Under the pieces are notes generated by a model, which was given only the letters and a program-made list of their open reading frames with translations, did no database searches and had not been told where the DNA came from. Position numbers and translations under genes: made by a program. A stretch of 7,918 nucleotides of DNA from an uncultured Pseudomonadota bacterium (GTDB lineage: Bacteria > Pseudomonadota > Gammaproteobacteria > Burkholderiales > Eutrophovitaceae): contig CAJXPC010000072.1 of NCBI GenBank assembly GCA_913057845.1, forward strand, positions 1 to 7,918. Reading direction: 5' to 3'. Below are positions 1 to 7,615 of this stretch, piece after piece (position 1 is the stretch's first letter; each line of letters begins with the position of its first letter).

Positions 1-49
1 ATCTACACCTCTCTATTCGTCGGCAGCGTCAGATGTGTATAAGAGACAG
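1..49 (+). other. Untrimmed Nextera i5-side sequencing adapter (synthetic)
   Basis: This is library adapter, not genome. In order it reads ATCTACAC (the 3' end of the P5 primer, 1-8), CTCTCTAT (9-16, matching Nextera i5 index 502), TCGTCGGCAGCGTC (17-30) and the 19-bp hyperactive Tn5 mosaic end AGATGTGTATAAGAGACAG (31-49). Biological sequence begins at about 50. Translated on the minus strand, this block yields the contaminant peptide LLYTSDAADE, so any ORF crossing it is spurious at that end. Confidence 0.99.
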
Positions 50-143
50 ATCACGGGGTGTGGTGAATTTGATTTATGGGCGCAAGAAACGTATTGAAAG
101 CCTTGCGATTGGTGATTCTGACTGGCACAAAAAAACGAGTTAG
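50..143 (+). CDS. secD: SecD C-terminal fragment (partial, 5' end missing)
   Basis: Only the last 30 codons before the TAG at 141-143 are present, in the frame that starts at 51. The peptide contains GVVNLIYGRKKR followed by a short basic tail. This matches the end of SecD, where E. coli has an AIVNLLYGGKR-like stretch just after the last membrane segment. SecD is an inner-membrane subunit of the SecDF complex, which uses the proton gradient to help pull exported proteins through SecYEG. The next gene, 41 bases downstream on the same strand, is secF, the usual operon partner. The left edge is cut by the sequencing adapter, so the truncation comes from the library and is not a mutation. Confidence 0.88.
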
Positions 144-184
144 TGTCGCAGTCGAAAAAGTAACTCAGATTAGGAAAAGCTGTC

Positions 185-1114
185 ATGGAGTTTTTTAAAA
201 TTCGTAAAGATATCCCATTTATGCGCCATGCTTTGGCGTTTAATGTGATTTCCATTGCTATGTTCTTGGTTGCGGTCGGTGCACTTGGTTTTAAGGGATT
301 GAATCTAGGCGTCGAATTTACAGGGGGAACAGTCATGGAAGTGGGCTATTCTCAGTCTGCAAACTTAACCCAAATTCGGAACACCCTTCAGTCTGGTGGA
401 ATGAATGAGCCAATGGTTCAGAGCTTTGGAGATTCAAAGACTGTGTTGATTCGTCTGCCAACAAAACCAGAATTATCTGGAGCGAAGTTATCCGATCAAG
501 TTTTCTTAATGCTCAAAGCAGATGATGCGCAATTGGAGCTTCGTCGCGTAGATTATGTCGGTTCTCAAGTGGGTGAGGAGTTGGTTGAGAAGGGTGCATT
601 AGCGCTCTTGTTCGTCTCTTTAGGAATTGTGGCTTACTTAGCATTTCGCTTTGAGTGGAAGTTCGGGGTGGCCGGCATTCTAGCAAACCTTCATGACGTA
701 GTGATTATTTTAGGGTTTTTTGCTATGTTTCAATGGGAGTTTTCTCTTCCGGTTTTAGCCGCCGTATTGGCGACTTTAGGGTATTCCGTAAATGAGTCCG
801 TGGTCGTGTTTGACCGAATTCGTGAAAACTTTAGAAAAATGAGGAAAGCAACTGTTCGGGAAGTCATTAACAACGCCATCACCCGTACGATGTCTCGAAC
901 TATTATCACGCATGGTAGTACCCAATTGATGGTCCTTTCAATTTTAATTTTTGGTGGTGAAACGCTTCACTACTTCGCACTAGCATTGACGATTGGTATT
1001 TTGTTCGGAATTTATTCTTCCATTTTTGTAGCAAGTCCACTCGTCCTGTGGTTGGGCATTAGTCGAGAAGACTTAATTAAGCCTGAGGTAAAGAAAGAGG
1101 AAGCAGTCGTCTAA
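185..1114 (+). CDS. secF: Protein translocase subunit SecF
   Basis: SecF is the inner-membrane partner of SecD in proton-driven protein export and membrane-protein insertion. The protein has 309 residues, close to E. coli SecF (about 323). A first membrane segment lies near residues 17-35. It is followed by the conserved GLNLGVEFTGGTVMEV stretch (38-53) and a periplasmic domain to about 135. Five more hydrophobic segments follow, near 138-156, 162-182, 188-206, 242-258 and 264-288, giving the expected six. The segment-4 motif GYSVNESVVVFDRIREN (199-215) is diagnostic; it has Glu where many SecF proteins have Asp (NDT), a variant I associate with betaproteobacteria. The C-terminus is short and charged. 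The ATG is preceded by AGGA at 172-175 with a 9-base spacer. The gene ends in tandem TAA TAA stops and probably shares a transcript with secD. Confidence 0.97.
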   Translation: MEFFKIRKDIPFMRHALAFNVISIAMFLVAVGALGFKGLNLGVEFTGGTVMEVGYSQSANLTQIRNTLQSGGMNEPMVQSFGDSKTVLIRLPTKPELSGAKLSDQVFLMLKADDAQLELRRVDYVGSQVGEELVEKGALALLFVSLGIVAYLAFRFEWKFGVAGILANLHDVVIILGFFAMFQWEFSLPVLAAVLATLGYSVNESVVVFDRIRENFRKMRKATVREVINNAITRTMSRTIITHGSTQLMVLSILIFGGETLHYFALALTIGILFGIYSSIFVASPLVLWLGISREDLIKPEVKKEEAVV

Positions 1115-1200
1115 TAAACTTCATGCACACGCTTTGATGTCTAAGGTGAGGCACTTCTTGCCGACTTGCATCTTGATGCACAGAAAGATGAGAGCCGAGA

Positions 1201-1848
1201 GTGGAATTCATTAGAGAAATTTATTCGGTTGTTGTGCATCTCGATACCCATCTTGCTGCGGCAATTGCAACGTACGGCAAGACTACCTATTTGTTTCTCT
1301 TTTTAATCATTTTCTGCGAAACGGGTTTGGTCTTAACTCCTTTTTTGCCCGGAGACTCCTTGTTGTTCCTAATTGGCACCTTCGTTGCCAAGGGAGACTT
1401 CAATTTCATTTTGATCACCAGCTCATTAACTGCTGCTGCAATTCTGGGAGACGCATTAAATTATTATCTCGGAAGCCTTTTCGGTCGAAGAGTATTGATG
1501 ACGGGAAAAATACGATTTCTTAAGCAAGAGTATTTAGATCGGACTGAGAAGTTTTTTGAAGAATATGGCGCCAAGACTATAATCATTGCTCGATTTATTC
1601 CTATTGTCAGGACCTATGCTCCTTTTGTTGCTGGTATTGCTCGTTATCCCTACGCTCAGTTTTTAATGTTCAACGTGATTGGGGCTGTTTTATGGGTTTT
1701 CTCATTGGTAGGTGTTGGTTTCTACTTGGGAGATTTGCCGATTATCGAGAACAACTTAACAGCTGTGATTTTCTTTATTATTTTTCTATCTATTGCTCCG
1801 GCACTTATCGAGTTGATTAAGGGGCGACTTAGAACTAAGCCTCCAACT

Positions 1849-1854
<6 letters not shown>
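1201..1854 (+). CDS. DedA-family inner-membrane protein
   Basis: This is a 217-residue polytopic membrane protein of the DedA/SNARE-associated family (PF09335). Family motifs are visible: FCETGLVLTPFLPGDSLLF (38-56), GDALNYYLGSLFG (83-95) and ARFIPIVRTYAPFVAGIARY (130-149). E40, D52, R131 and R137 fall one position from the acidic and arginine residues reported as essential in E. coli YqjA (E39, D51, R130, R136). DedA proteins support membrane potential and envelope integrity, and some members recycle undecaprenyl phosphate; which role applies here cannot be read from sequence. The start is GTG, with GAGAG at 1190-1194 six bases upstream. An in-frame TGA at 1189-1191 excludes an earlier start. 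It follows secF by 86 bases and may be read from the secDF transcript. Its TAG directly abuts the stop of convergent purB. Confidence 0.93.
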
Positions 1855-3240
<1,386 letters not shown>

Positions 3241-3329
3241 TCAATTAAACAGAAGGTTATGGTTGGGTAGTCTTTAATTTTAGCACGCCCCAATTATCGA
3301 TATTACGGGACTTGGTGCCTGATCTATTT

Positions 3330-4418
3330 CTAAAGATTGTGACTTTGAGCATTTAAGTCCGATATAACCCCGCCGCCCAGGCACACGTTTGACTCGTATA
3401 CCACTAGAGACTGTCCTGGCGTAACGGCCCATTGAGGTTCGGCAAATTGGACATGACACATCGATTCAGTAACGTTTTTTATGGTGCAGGCGGCATCTTT
3501 TTGACGATACCTGGATTTGGCGCCGAAGACCCATTGGCTCGATGGTGTATTCCCGGAAATCCAATGGAGGTTTTGCGCATAGATATCTGGATTCTGGAGG
3601 AGAGGATGATCGTGTCCTTGTACGACAGTGAGCGTATTTGTTGCCATATCTTTCTTGGAGACATACCAAGGCAGGCCATCCCCGCCTATTCCGAGTCCTT
3701 GTCGCTGGCCAATCGTGTGAAACATTAATCCCTGGTGCGACCCGACAGTCTGGCCTTCTGGGGTTATTATATTTCCCGGTTTGTCAGGCAAATATCGCCC
3801 TAAAAAATCTTTAAACCGGCGCTCTCCGATGAAGCAGATGCCAGTCGAATCTTTTTTGTTGTGATTCCCTAAACCTAGGCGTTTCGCGATCGCTCTTACT
3901 TCTCTTTTATACATATTGCCCAGAGGGAATAACGTTTTAGAGAGTTGATCTTGATTGAGTCTATATAAAAAATAACTTTGATCTTTTGTGCCGTCTTCTG
4001 CTTTTAGTAGCTCAAAAAGCCCACTACGTTCTCGCAGTTGTGCATAGTGCCCTGTGGCTATTTTGTCAGCGCCAAGTTGTATTGCATGATCTAAGAATGC
4101 TTTGAATTTAATTTCAGAATTGCAGAAAACGTCAGGGTTAGGGGTCCTGCCGCGCGCATACTCGTCTAGGAACTCATTGAACACGCGGTCTCGATATTCC
4201 TTGGAAAAATTAACGGTTTCGATTTCAATGCCGAGTGTCTCTGCAACTGAAACCGCATCAATCAGATCTTCTCTGGAGCTGCAATAACTTTCGTCGTCAT
4301 CATCTTCCCAGTTTTTCATGAAGACTCCGGTGACCTCGTAGCCTTGCTCTTTGAGTAGCCACGCAGCGATTGCAGAGTCAACGCCCCCAGAGAGCCCGAC
4401 AACAATTTTCTTGTTCAA
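3330..4418 (-). CDS. mnmA: tRNA-specific 2-thiouridylase MnmA
   Basis: MnmA adenylates U34 of tRNA-Lys, -Glu and -Gln and inserts sulfur received through the Tus relay, giving the s2U part of mnm5s2U. The 362-residue protein has the PP-loop SGGVDS (10-15), [10 protein letters not shown] (33-42), and the segment TPNPDVFCN with catalytic C99. It also has ATGHYAQ (121-127) and [12 protein letters not shown] with C195, the second active cysteine that carries the persulfide; these match E. coli C102 and C199. The start given is TTG at 4416-4418, because no in-frame ATG lies nearby upstream. GAG at 4428-4430 is a weak ribosome site nine bases before it. An ATG at 4430-4432 in another frame opens a five-codon ORF whose TGA overlaps the TTG. 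A one-base frameshift would instead give an MSEIL... start, so the exact N-terminus is uncertain. nudJ ends 16 bases upstream, suggesting an operon. Confidence 0.95.
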   Translation of the reverse strand: MNKKIVVGLSGGVDSAIAAWLLKEQGYEVTGVFMKNWEDDDDESYCSSREDLIDAVSVAETLGIEIETVNFSKEYRDRVFNEFLDEYARGRTPNPDVFCNSEIKFKAFLDHAIQLGADKIATGHYAQLRERSGLFELLKAEDGTKDQSYFLYRLNQDQLSKTLFPLGNMYKREVRAIAKRLGLGNHNKKDSTGICFIGERRFKDFLGRYLPDKPGNIITPEGQTVGSHQGLMFHTIGQRQGLGIGGDGLPWYVSKKDMATNTLTVVQGHDHPLLQNPDIYAQNLHWISGNTPSSQWVFGAKSRYRQKDAACTIKNVTESMCHVQFAEPQWAVTPGQSLVVYESNVCLGGGVISDLNAQSHNL

Positions 4419-4434
4419 AGTATTTCGCTCATAT

Positions 4435-4875
4435 TTACGGTCTGATGACGCTCAGAGGGAATAAACACCCGTCTACGTAGTCAGTGATACAGCTCAGCAC
4501 AAGAGGACTTCTGAGTCTATGTGATTCACTCTTTATTTCCTCTAAGCTCAACCACAACGTCCGGATAATCCCGGTATCTAAGATTCTCTTCGGGAAGAAT
4601 TCCCCTACATCCCCTGCAAACGAAATTCTGAGGAAGGTTACATCGTTTGGTGCTTTGTTCCAAAGTTGTATTCCTGTAGTGTATTTTGGCGCAAAGCTAA
4701 ATGCTGTTTCCTCTAAAACTTCTCGTTTGACTGCGTCGATCAGCGTCTCACCAGACTCTAAATGTCCTGCAGGTTGGTTGAGTCTGACACCCTCACTTGT
4801 GTTTTCCTCTACAAGCAAGAATCTACCGTCTCGCTCTGCAATGGCAGCGACTGTAACGTTTGGTTTCCAGACCAT
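4435..4875 (-). CDS. nudJ: Nudix hydrolase, NudJ-type phosphatase
   Basis: This 146-residue Nudix protein resembles E. coli NudJ (YmfB), which removes phosphate from nucleoside di- and triphosphates and from HMP pyrophosphate. The N-terminus [21 protein letters not shown] and the [13 protein letters not shown] stretch are NudJ-like. The Nudix box GX5EX7REUXEEXGU is present at residues 37-59: G37, E43, R51-E52, E55-E56. The late glycine is replaced by alanine (EETAF), while the metal-binding glutamates are kept. LRSPLV near residue 121 is also shared with NudJ. The neighbour supports the call: nudJ lies directly upstream of mnmA in E. coli and Pseudomonas, as it does here with a 16-base gap. 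The ATG matches the family start; the ribosome site is weak (AAAGAA). Substrate is inferred from the family. Confidence 0.9.
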   Translation of the reverse strand: MVWKPNVTVAAIAERDGRFLLVEENTSEGVRLNQPAGHLESGETLIDAVKREVLEETAFSFAPKYTTGIQLWNKAPNDVTFLRISFAGDVGEFFPKRILDTGIIRTLWLSLEEIKSESHRLRSPLVLSCITDYVDGCLFPLSVIRP

Positions 4876-4987
4876 TTCGTATTCTTTAATGAATTGTTGT
4901 TCGCGTGAGTGAGATCGACTTTTTTATGCCAACACTAACGAAGAGTGTATCTGAAAAAAATCGTCCCAACATTCACATTACGCTTCC
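4876..4987 (-). other. Intergenic region between aceB and nudJ
   Basis: This 112-bp gap between two same-strand genes should hold the end of aceB transcription, a nudJ-mnmA promoter, or both. Visible on the minus strand are a run of seven T at 4954-4960 with no good hairpin before it, and a 5-bp inverted repeat ACACT/AGTGT (4932-4936 and 4944-4948) with a 7-base loop. Neither makes a convincing terminator. CATAAA preceded by TGG nearby is a possible but weak -10 element. I cannot assign a function to any of these. Confidence 0.3.
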
Positions 4988-6601
4988 TTAGGCACCATTT
5001 TTTACGATTTCATCGTATGCAGGTAGTGTTAAGAATTCTACAAACTCATCGTCAAGAGTAAGTTTTTCAAACATCTCAGCTCCTTCTGGATATCTTCCAT
5101 TTTGGTAATTGGATCCGAGCATGTCTTTTATTTTTTCTAACTCCTCTGGAATTAAACTACTGAATAATTCTTTTGTTACTTTTCTACCATCTTCTAACAG
5201 TCCTAAAGGGCTTCGGATCCAATGCCAAATTTGTGCTCGAGATATTTCGGCGGTGGCTGCATCTTCCATTAGGTTGAAAATGGGGACGCACCCCGTGCCT
5301 GCGATCCAAGCGCCAATATATTGAATGCCAATGTTTATGTTGGCTCGTAAGCCAGCTTCCGTGATTGGCCCATTGGGTTTGAAGTCAATGAGGTCGCTAG
5401 CCGATATGTTCACGTCGGGCCGTTGCTTACTGATTTGATTTGGCGTTGTCATGACTTTGTCAAAGGCATCTTGCGCAACTTTGACGAGTCCTGGGTGTGC
5501 TACCCAGGTGCCATCATGCCCATCACTGGCTTCTCTTTCTTTATCCGTTCTAACCTTGTCTATAGCTGCTTGGTTTGATGCTTCATCATTTTTTATTGGA
5601 ATCTGTGCCGCCATTCCGCCCATCGCAAAAGCGCCTCGTTTATGACACGTTTTAATGAGCAATAGTGAGTAAGCACGCATGAACGGGCTCGTCATGGTGA
5701 CGACATTGCGGTCTGCAAGTATGAAGTTTTCTTGATGCCTAAACTTTTTGATGCAGCTGAAAATATAATCCCATCTACCACAGTTTAGTCCTGCCGAATG
5801 CTCTCTTAGCTCGTATAAGATTTCATCCATCTCAAATGAGGCCATAATTGTTTCGATTAAAACAGTTGCTTTTACGCTGCCTTGTGGGACACCTATTTCG
5901 TCTTGACTGAAGATAAATACGTCGTTCCACAATCGAGCTTCTAGGTGAGATTCCAGCTTCGGAAGATAAAAATAAATTCCTGATTTTTGGGAAAGACGTT
6001 CTTTGGCGTTGTGAAAGAAGTAAAGGCCAAAGTCAAACAGTGAGCCAGACATTGGTTCACCATCAATGATCACGTGTGCTTCCGTTAGATGCCATCCGCG
6101 TGGTCTGATGAGAAGGGTGGCTGTTTCCTCGTTTAGTGAATATGACTTGCCTGCTTCGTTGGTAAAGCTGATCGTTTTTCTAACAGCATCCCGCATATTT
6201 ATCTGGCCTGATACTTGGTTGTTCCAGGTCGGCGTGTTGGAGTCCTCAAAGTCTGCCATGTACATTTTGGCACCGGCGTTCAAGGCATTGATCACCATCT
6301 TCCTGTCGGTCGGTCCTGTGATTTCTGTTCTTCGATCTTGAAGGTCTTGAGGAACGGTTGCTACTACCCAGTCGCCTTCTCGAATGGCTTTGGTTTCTGA
6401 AAGAAAATCAGGTAATTTTCCAGCATCAAGTTCTAGTTGACGAGTGACGCGACGGGCAATCAGCTCTTTTCTTGTGCTGTCAAAGTTTCGATGCAATTTG
6501 GCGAGGAATTCAAGTGCCTCCGAGGTCAGTATTTCTGCGAAGTCGGGCTTGTAGGCCCCAGATATAGTTACTCCGTTCGGGCAAGGGTATTGTTGACTCA
6601 T
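4988..6601 (-). CDS. aceB: Malate synthase A
   Basis: AceB condenses glyoxylate with acetyl-CoA to malate, the second step of the glyoxylate shunt, allowing growth on acetate or fatty acids. The protein has 537 residues from the chosen start (E. coli AceB about 533). It carries the family signature REHSAGLNCGRWDYIF (266-281), LLIRPRGWHL with R166, MYMADFEDSNTPTW (113-126) and NLMEDAATAEISR with D447. R166 and D447 are the numbers I recall for the catalytic pair in E. coli. The ORF stays open to an ATG at 6638-6640, but GGAG at 6609-6612 lies seven bases before the ATG at 6599-6601 (four before the adjacent ATG at 6602-6604), so the inner start is preferred. The upstream residues look non-native and cover a palindromic leader. 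No aceA or glcB is in view. It lies between csp and nudJ, where some relatives carry icd. Confidence 0.96.
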   Translation of the reverse strand: MSQQYPCPNGVTISGAYKPDFAEILTSEALEFLAKLHRNFDSTRKELIARRVTRQLELDAGKLPDFLSETKAIREGDWVVATVPQDLQDRRTEITGPTDRKMVINALNAGAKMYMADFEDSNTPTWNNQVSGQINMRDAVRKTISFTNEAGKSYSLNEETATLLIRPRGWHLTEAHVIIDGEPMSGSLFDFGLYFFHNAKERLSQKSGIYFYLPKLESHLEARLWNDVFIFSQDEIGVPQGSVKATVLIETIMASFEMDEILYELREHSAGLNCGRWDYIFSCIKKFRHQENFILADRNVVTMTSPFMRAYSLLLIKTCHKRGAFAMGGMAAQIPIKNDEASNQAAIDKVRTDKEREASDGHDGTWVAHPGLVKVAQDAFDKVMTTPNQISKQRPDVNISASDLIDFKPNGPITEAGLRANINIGIQYIGAWIAGTGCVPIFNLMEDAATAEISRAQIWHWIRSPLGLLEDGRKVTKELFSSLIPEELEKIKDMLGSNYQNGRYPEGAEMFEKLTLDDEFVEFLTLPAYDEIVKNGA

Positions 6602-6624
6602 CATCGTTCTCCAGTGTGACTTTT

Positions 6625-6639
6625 TGACGCACAGCGTCA
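6625..6639. promoter_or_regulatory. Palindrome TGACGC-N3-GCGTCA in the aceB leader
   Basis: TGACGC (6625-6630) and GCGTCA (6634-6639) are perfect 6-bp arms around three bases, 24 bases upstream of the chosen aceB start and downstream of the predicted promoter. It could be a repressor operator or a small hairpin in the mRNA leader. The sequence alone does not decide, and no named regulator is assigned. Confidence 0.4.
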
Positions 6640-6642
6640 TAA

Positions 6643-6657
6643 TTTCATATTATGAAA
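6643..6657. promoter_or_regulatory. Palindrome TTTCATA-N-TATGAAA upstream of aceB
   Basis: Seven-base arms (6643-6649 and 6651-6657) are perfectly inverted around a single base. The site lies about 20 bases downstream of the candidate -10 element, just past the expected transcription start, which is a typical position for a blocking operator. The size and symmetry fit a dimeric helix-turn-helix regulator, but the AT-rich setting raises the odds of a chance palindrome. Confidence 0.4.
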
Positions 6658-6687
6658 GGTAATTTTATTTTAATTAAAATTATACCT
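6657..6687 (-). promoter_or_regulatory. Candidate aceB promoter with overlapping inverted repeat
   Basis: On the minus strand a perfect -10 hexamer TATAAT lies at 6679-6684, about 78 bases upstream of the aceB start. No good -35 is found at the right distance, which would suit an activated promoter. The hexamer overlaps an inverted repeat with arms AGGTA (6657-6661) and TACCT (6683-6687). Inside that is the 14-bp perfect palindrome ATTTTAATTAAAAT (6667-6680). The promoter follows directly after the csp terminator, so aceB probably has its own transcript. Confidence 0.5.
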
Positions 6688-6716
6688 AATTCATAAAGAT
6701 GTTTTTGCTTCAGTTT

Positions 6717-6746
6717 AATAAAAAACGGCAACCGAAGTTGCCGTTT
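6717..6746 (-). terminator. Rho-independent terminator of the cold-shock gene
   Basis: AAACGGCAAC (6723-6732) and GTTGCCGTTT (6737-6746) make a perfect 10-bp stem. Read on the minus strand, the loop is TTCG closed by C-G, the very stable UUCG tetraloop, and the stem runs into TTTTTTATT. The stem begins 33 bases after the csp stop codon. There is no T-run on the + strand, so it works for the minus-strand gene only. It separates csp from aceB. Confidence 0.93.
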
Positions 6747-6779
6747 GGTGTTGCTCAAGATAGAGTCTAAACTGTTCGT

Positions 6780-6986
6780 TTAGTCTCCTTCTTTAATGTT
6801 TGAAGCTTGTTTTCCTTTAGGTCCTTGCGTTACCTCGAAGGCTACTTTTTGTCCTTCTTTGAGGGTTTTGAACCCATTCATTTCAATAGCTGAGAAGTGA
6901 GCAAATAGATCTTCGCTTCCATCGTCAGGTGTGATGAAACCAAAACCTTTTGCGTCATTGAACCATTTTACTGTGCCAGTTGCCAT
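6780..6986 (-). CDS. CspA-family cold-shock protein
   Basis: This is a 68-residue single cold-shock domain that binds single-stranded RNA and DNA and probably acts as an RNA chaperone in the cytoplasm. The start ATG at 6984-6986 gives [11 protein letters not shown], the standard family N-terminus. An in-frame TTG at 6999-7001 would add five residues (MGIRG) but overlaps the purine-rich GGGG stretches that serve as the ribosome site. RNP1 is KGFGFI (13-18) and RNP2 is LFAHF (27-31), with Ala where CspA has Val. The basic stretch GPKGKQA follows near 55-61. Its position, divergent from clpS-clpA, matches cspD in E. coli and Pseudomonas, but the length and sequence are general CspA-family, so no exact symbol is given. 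A long leader upstream and a strong terminator downstream indicate a single-gene transcript. Confidence 0.95.
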   Translation of the reverse strand: MATGTVKWFNDAKGFGFITPDDGSEDLFAHFSAIEMNGFKTLKEGQKVAFEVTQGPKGKQASNIKEGD

Positions 6987-7115
6987 ACCCCTAATCCCCA
7001 ATACTTTTTAATAAATACAGCCGTTAAGCTGTCAGACTTCATTTGTATTCAAACCCCCAGAGCTGAATGCGCTTATCGCAGTCAGTGGTGATGCAAATGC
7101 AAACTCCCTAGTAAC

Positions 7116-7144
7116 TTTTTATGCGATTCCCATCGTGAAGTCAA
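7116..7144 (-). promoter_or_regulatory. Candidate sigma-70 promoter for the cold-shock gene
   Basis: On the minus strand, TTGACT (7139-7144) matches the -35 consensus at five of six bases. TAAAAA (7116-7121) follows after a 17-base spacer and matches the -10 consensus at four of six. Transcription would start near 7109, leaving a leader of about 120 bases before the csp ATG. Confidence 0.5.
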
Positions 7145-7273
7145 GAAACTTTCGGAGGATGTTTATGTCGTAGTTTAAGTATTAGCTGTCTACCTTGTAA
7201 ATTGTTGCATTGCACCCATCGCATTTGTTAAGTTATAGCTTGAGTTTTAAACTGTAGTCATAAAGATAAGGGT

Positions 7274-7279
7274 TATACT
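7274..7279 (+). promoter_or_regulatory. Candidate -10 element for clpS-clpA
   Basis: TATACT matches the -10 consensus at five of six bases and lies 30 bases before the clpS start. No good -35 is found 16-18 bases upstream (ACTGTA is poor), so the assignment rests on the hexamer and its distance to the gene. Confidence 0.35.
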
Positions 7280-7309
7280 TCCAACATTAAAAATTTAAGG
7301 ACTTAAGTT

Positions 7310-7615
7310 GTGAGTAATCAGCAAGGTGATGCGCATTTAGTAGCAGAAACAACTAAGATCAAGCCGCCAAGGCTATACAAGGTTATGCTACTGAACGACG
7401 ATTACACTCCGATGGAATTTGTTGTGATGGTGCTTCAAAAATTTTTTTCGATGACCAGCGAGCAGGCGACGCAAGTCATGCTAAAGGTGCATCGAGACGG
7501 TGTTGGGGTGTGTGGCGTCTTCGTAAAGGATGTGGCAACAACTAAGGTGGAGCTCGTGGCTGGGTTTTCTCGTCAACATCAACACCCCCTACAATGCACG
7601 ATGGAGGAAGTATGA
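7310..7615 (+). CDS. clpS: ATP-dependent Clp protease adaptor ClpS
   Basis: ClpS binds proteins with N-degron residues (Leu, Phe, Tyr, Trp at the N-terminus) and hands them to ClpAP. The protein is 101 residues, against about 106 in E. coli. A disordered N-terminal tail (1-20) precedes the folded core, starting at [24 protein letters not shown] (23-46). The degron-contacting residues N29, D30, M35 and H61 correspond to E. coli N34, D35, M40 and H66. GVCGVF, TKVELV and HPLQCTMEE complete the family pattern. The start is GTG; TAAGGA ending at 7301 lies eight bases upstream, a good ribosome site, and supports this choice. The TGA overlaps the clpA ATG (ATGA at 7612-7615), indicating translational coupling and joint expression with the protease ATPase it serves. 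Confidence 0.96.
   Translation: MSNQQGDAHLVAETTKIKPPRLYKVMLLNDDYTPMEFVVMVLQKFFSMTSEQATQVMLKVHRDGVGVCGVFVKDVATTKVELVAGFSRQHQHPLQCTMEEV

Larger units (their letters stand above)
6987..7309. promoter_or_regulatory. Divergent csp/clpS intergenic region with long csp leader
   Basis: This 323-bp region has no gene and serves both directions. For csp, a candidate promoter lies at 7116-7144, implying a leader of roughly 120 bases, as is common in cold-inducible csp genes. Within the leader, ACAGC (7017-7021) and GCTGT (7028-7032) can form a small hairpin. A second possible stem (TGCG/CGCA, minus strand) lies near 7070-7082. I do not see a clear E. coli-type cold box. For clpS, the best -10 is TATACT at 7274-7279, and TTGCAC...TATAGC further upstream is a weaker alternative. 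No tRNA, small ORF or repeat array is visible. Confidence 0.55.

Noticed and set aside
13..336. Minus-strand open frame of 107 codons at the left end
   Set aside because: Its C-terminus LLYTSDAADE is translated adapter, and the rest is antisense to secD and secF. It has no family features.
3432..3728. Plus-strand open frame antisense to mnmA, and two minus-strand frames in the same interval
   Set aside because: They lie wholly within mnmA, whose frame has all expected motifs. The alternative peptides have no recognisable domain.
4484..4912. Plus-strand open frame of 142 codons antisense to nudJ
   Set aside because: It is almost coextensive with nudJ on the other strand, is Ser-rich and low-information, and has no ribosome site or family match that I can see.
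4932..4960. Terminator between aceB and nudJ
   Set aside because: On the minus strand the 5-bp hairpin lies downstream of the T-run instead of upstream, so the parts are in the wrong order for a Rho-independent terminator.
5109..6619. Several plus-strand open frames antisense to aceB
   Set aside because: All are short and lie opposite a gene with a complete malate synthase pattern; they are shadows of that gene's codon use.
6615..6633. Possible CRP site near TGTGA upstream of aceB
   Set aside because: Only the left half-site matches TGTGA-N6-TCACA; the right half does not.
6602..6640. Longer aceB start adding 13 residues (MTLCVKKSHWRTM)
   Set aside because: The extension covers a palindromic leader and the GGAG ribosome site, and the inner ATG gives the family length and catalytic residue numbering.
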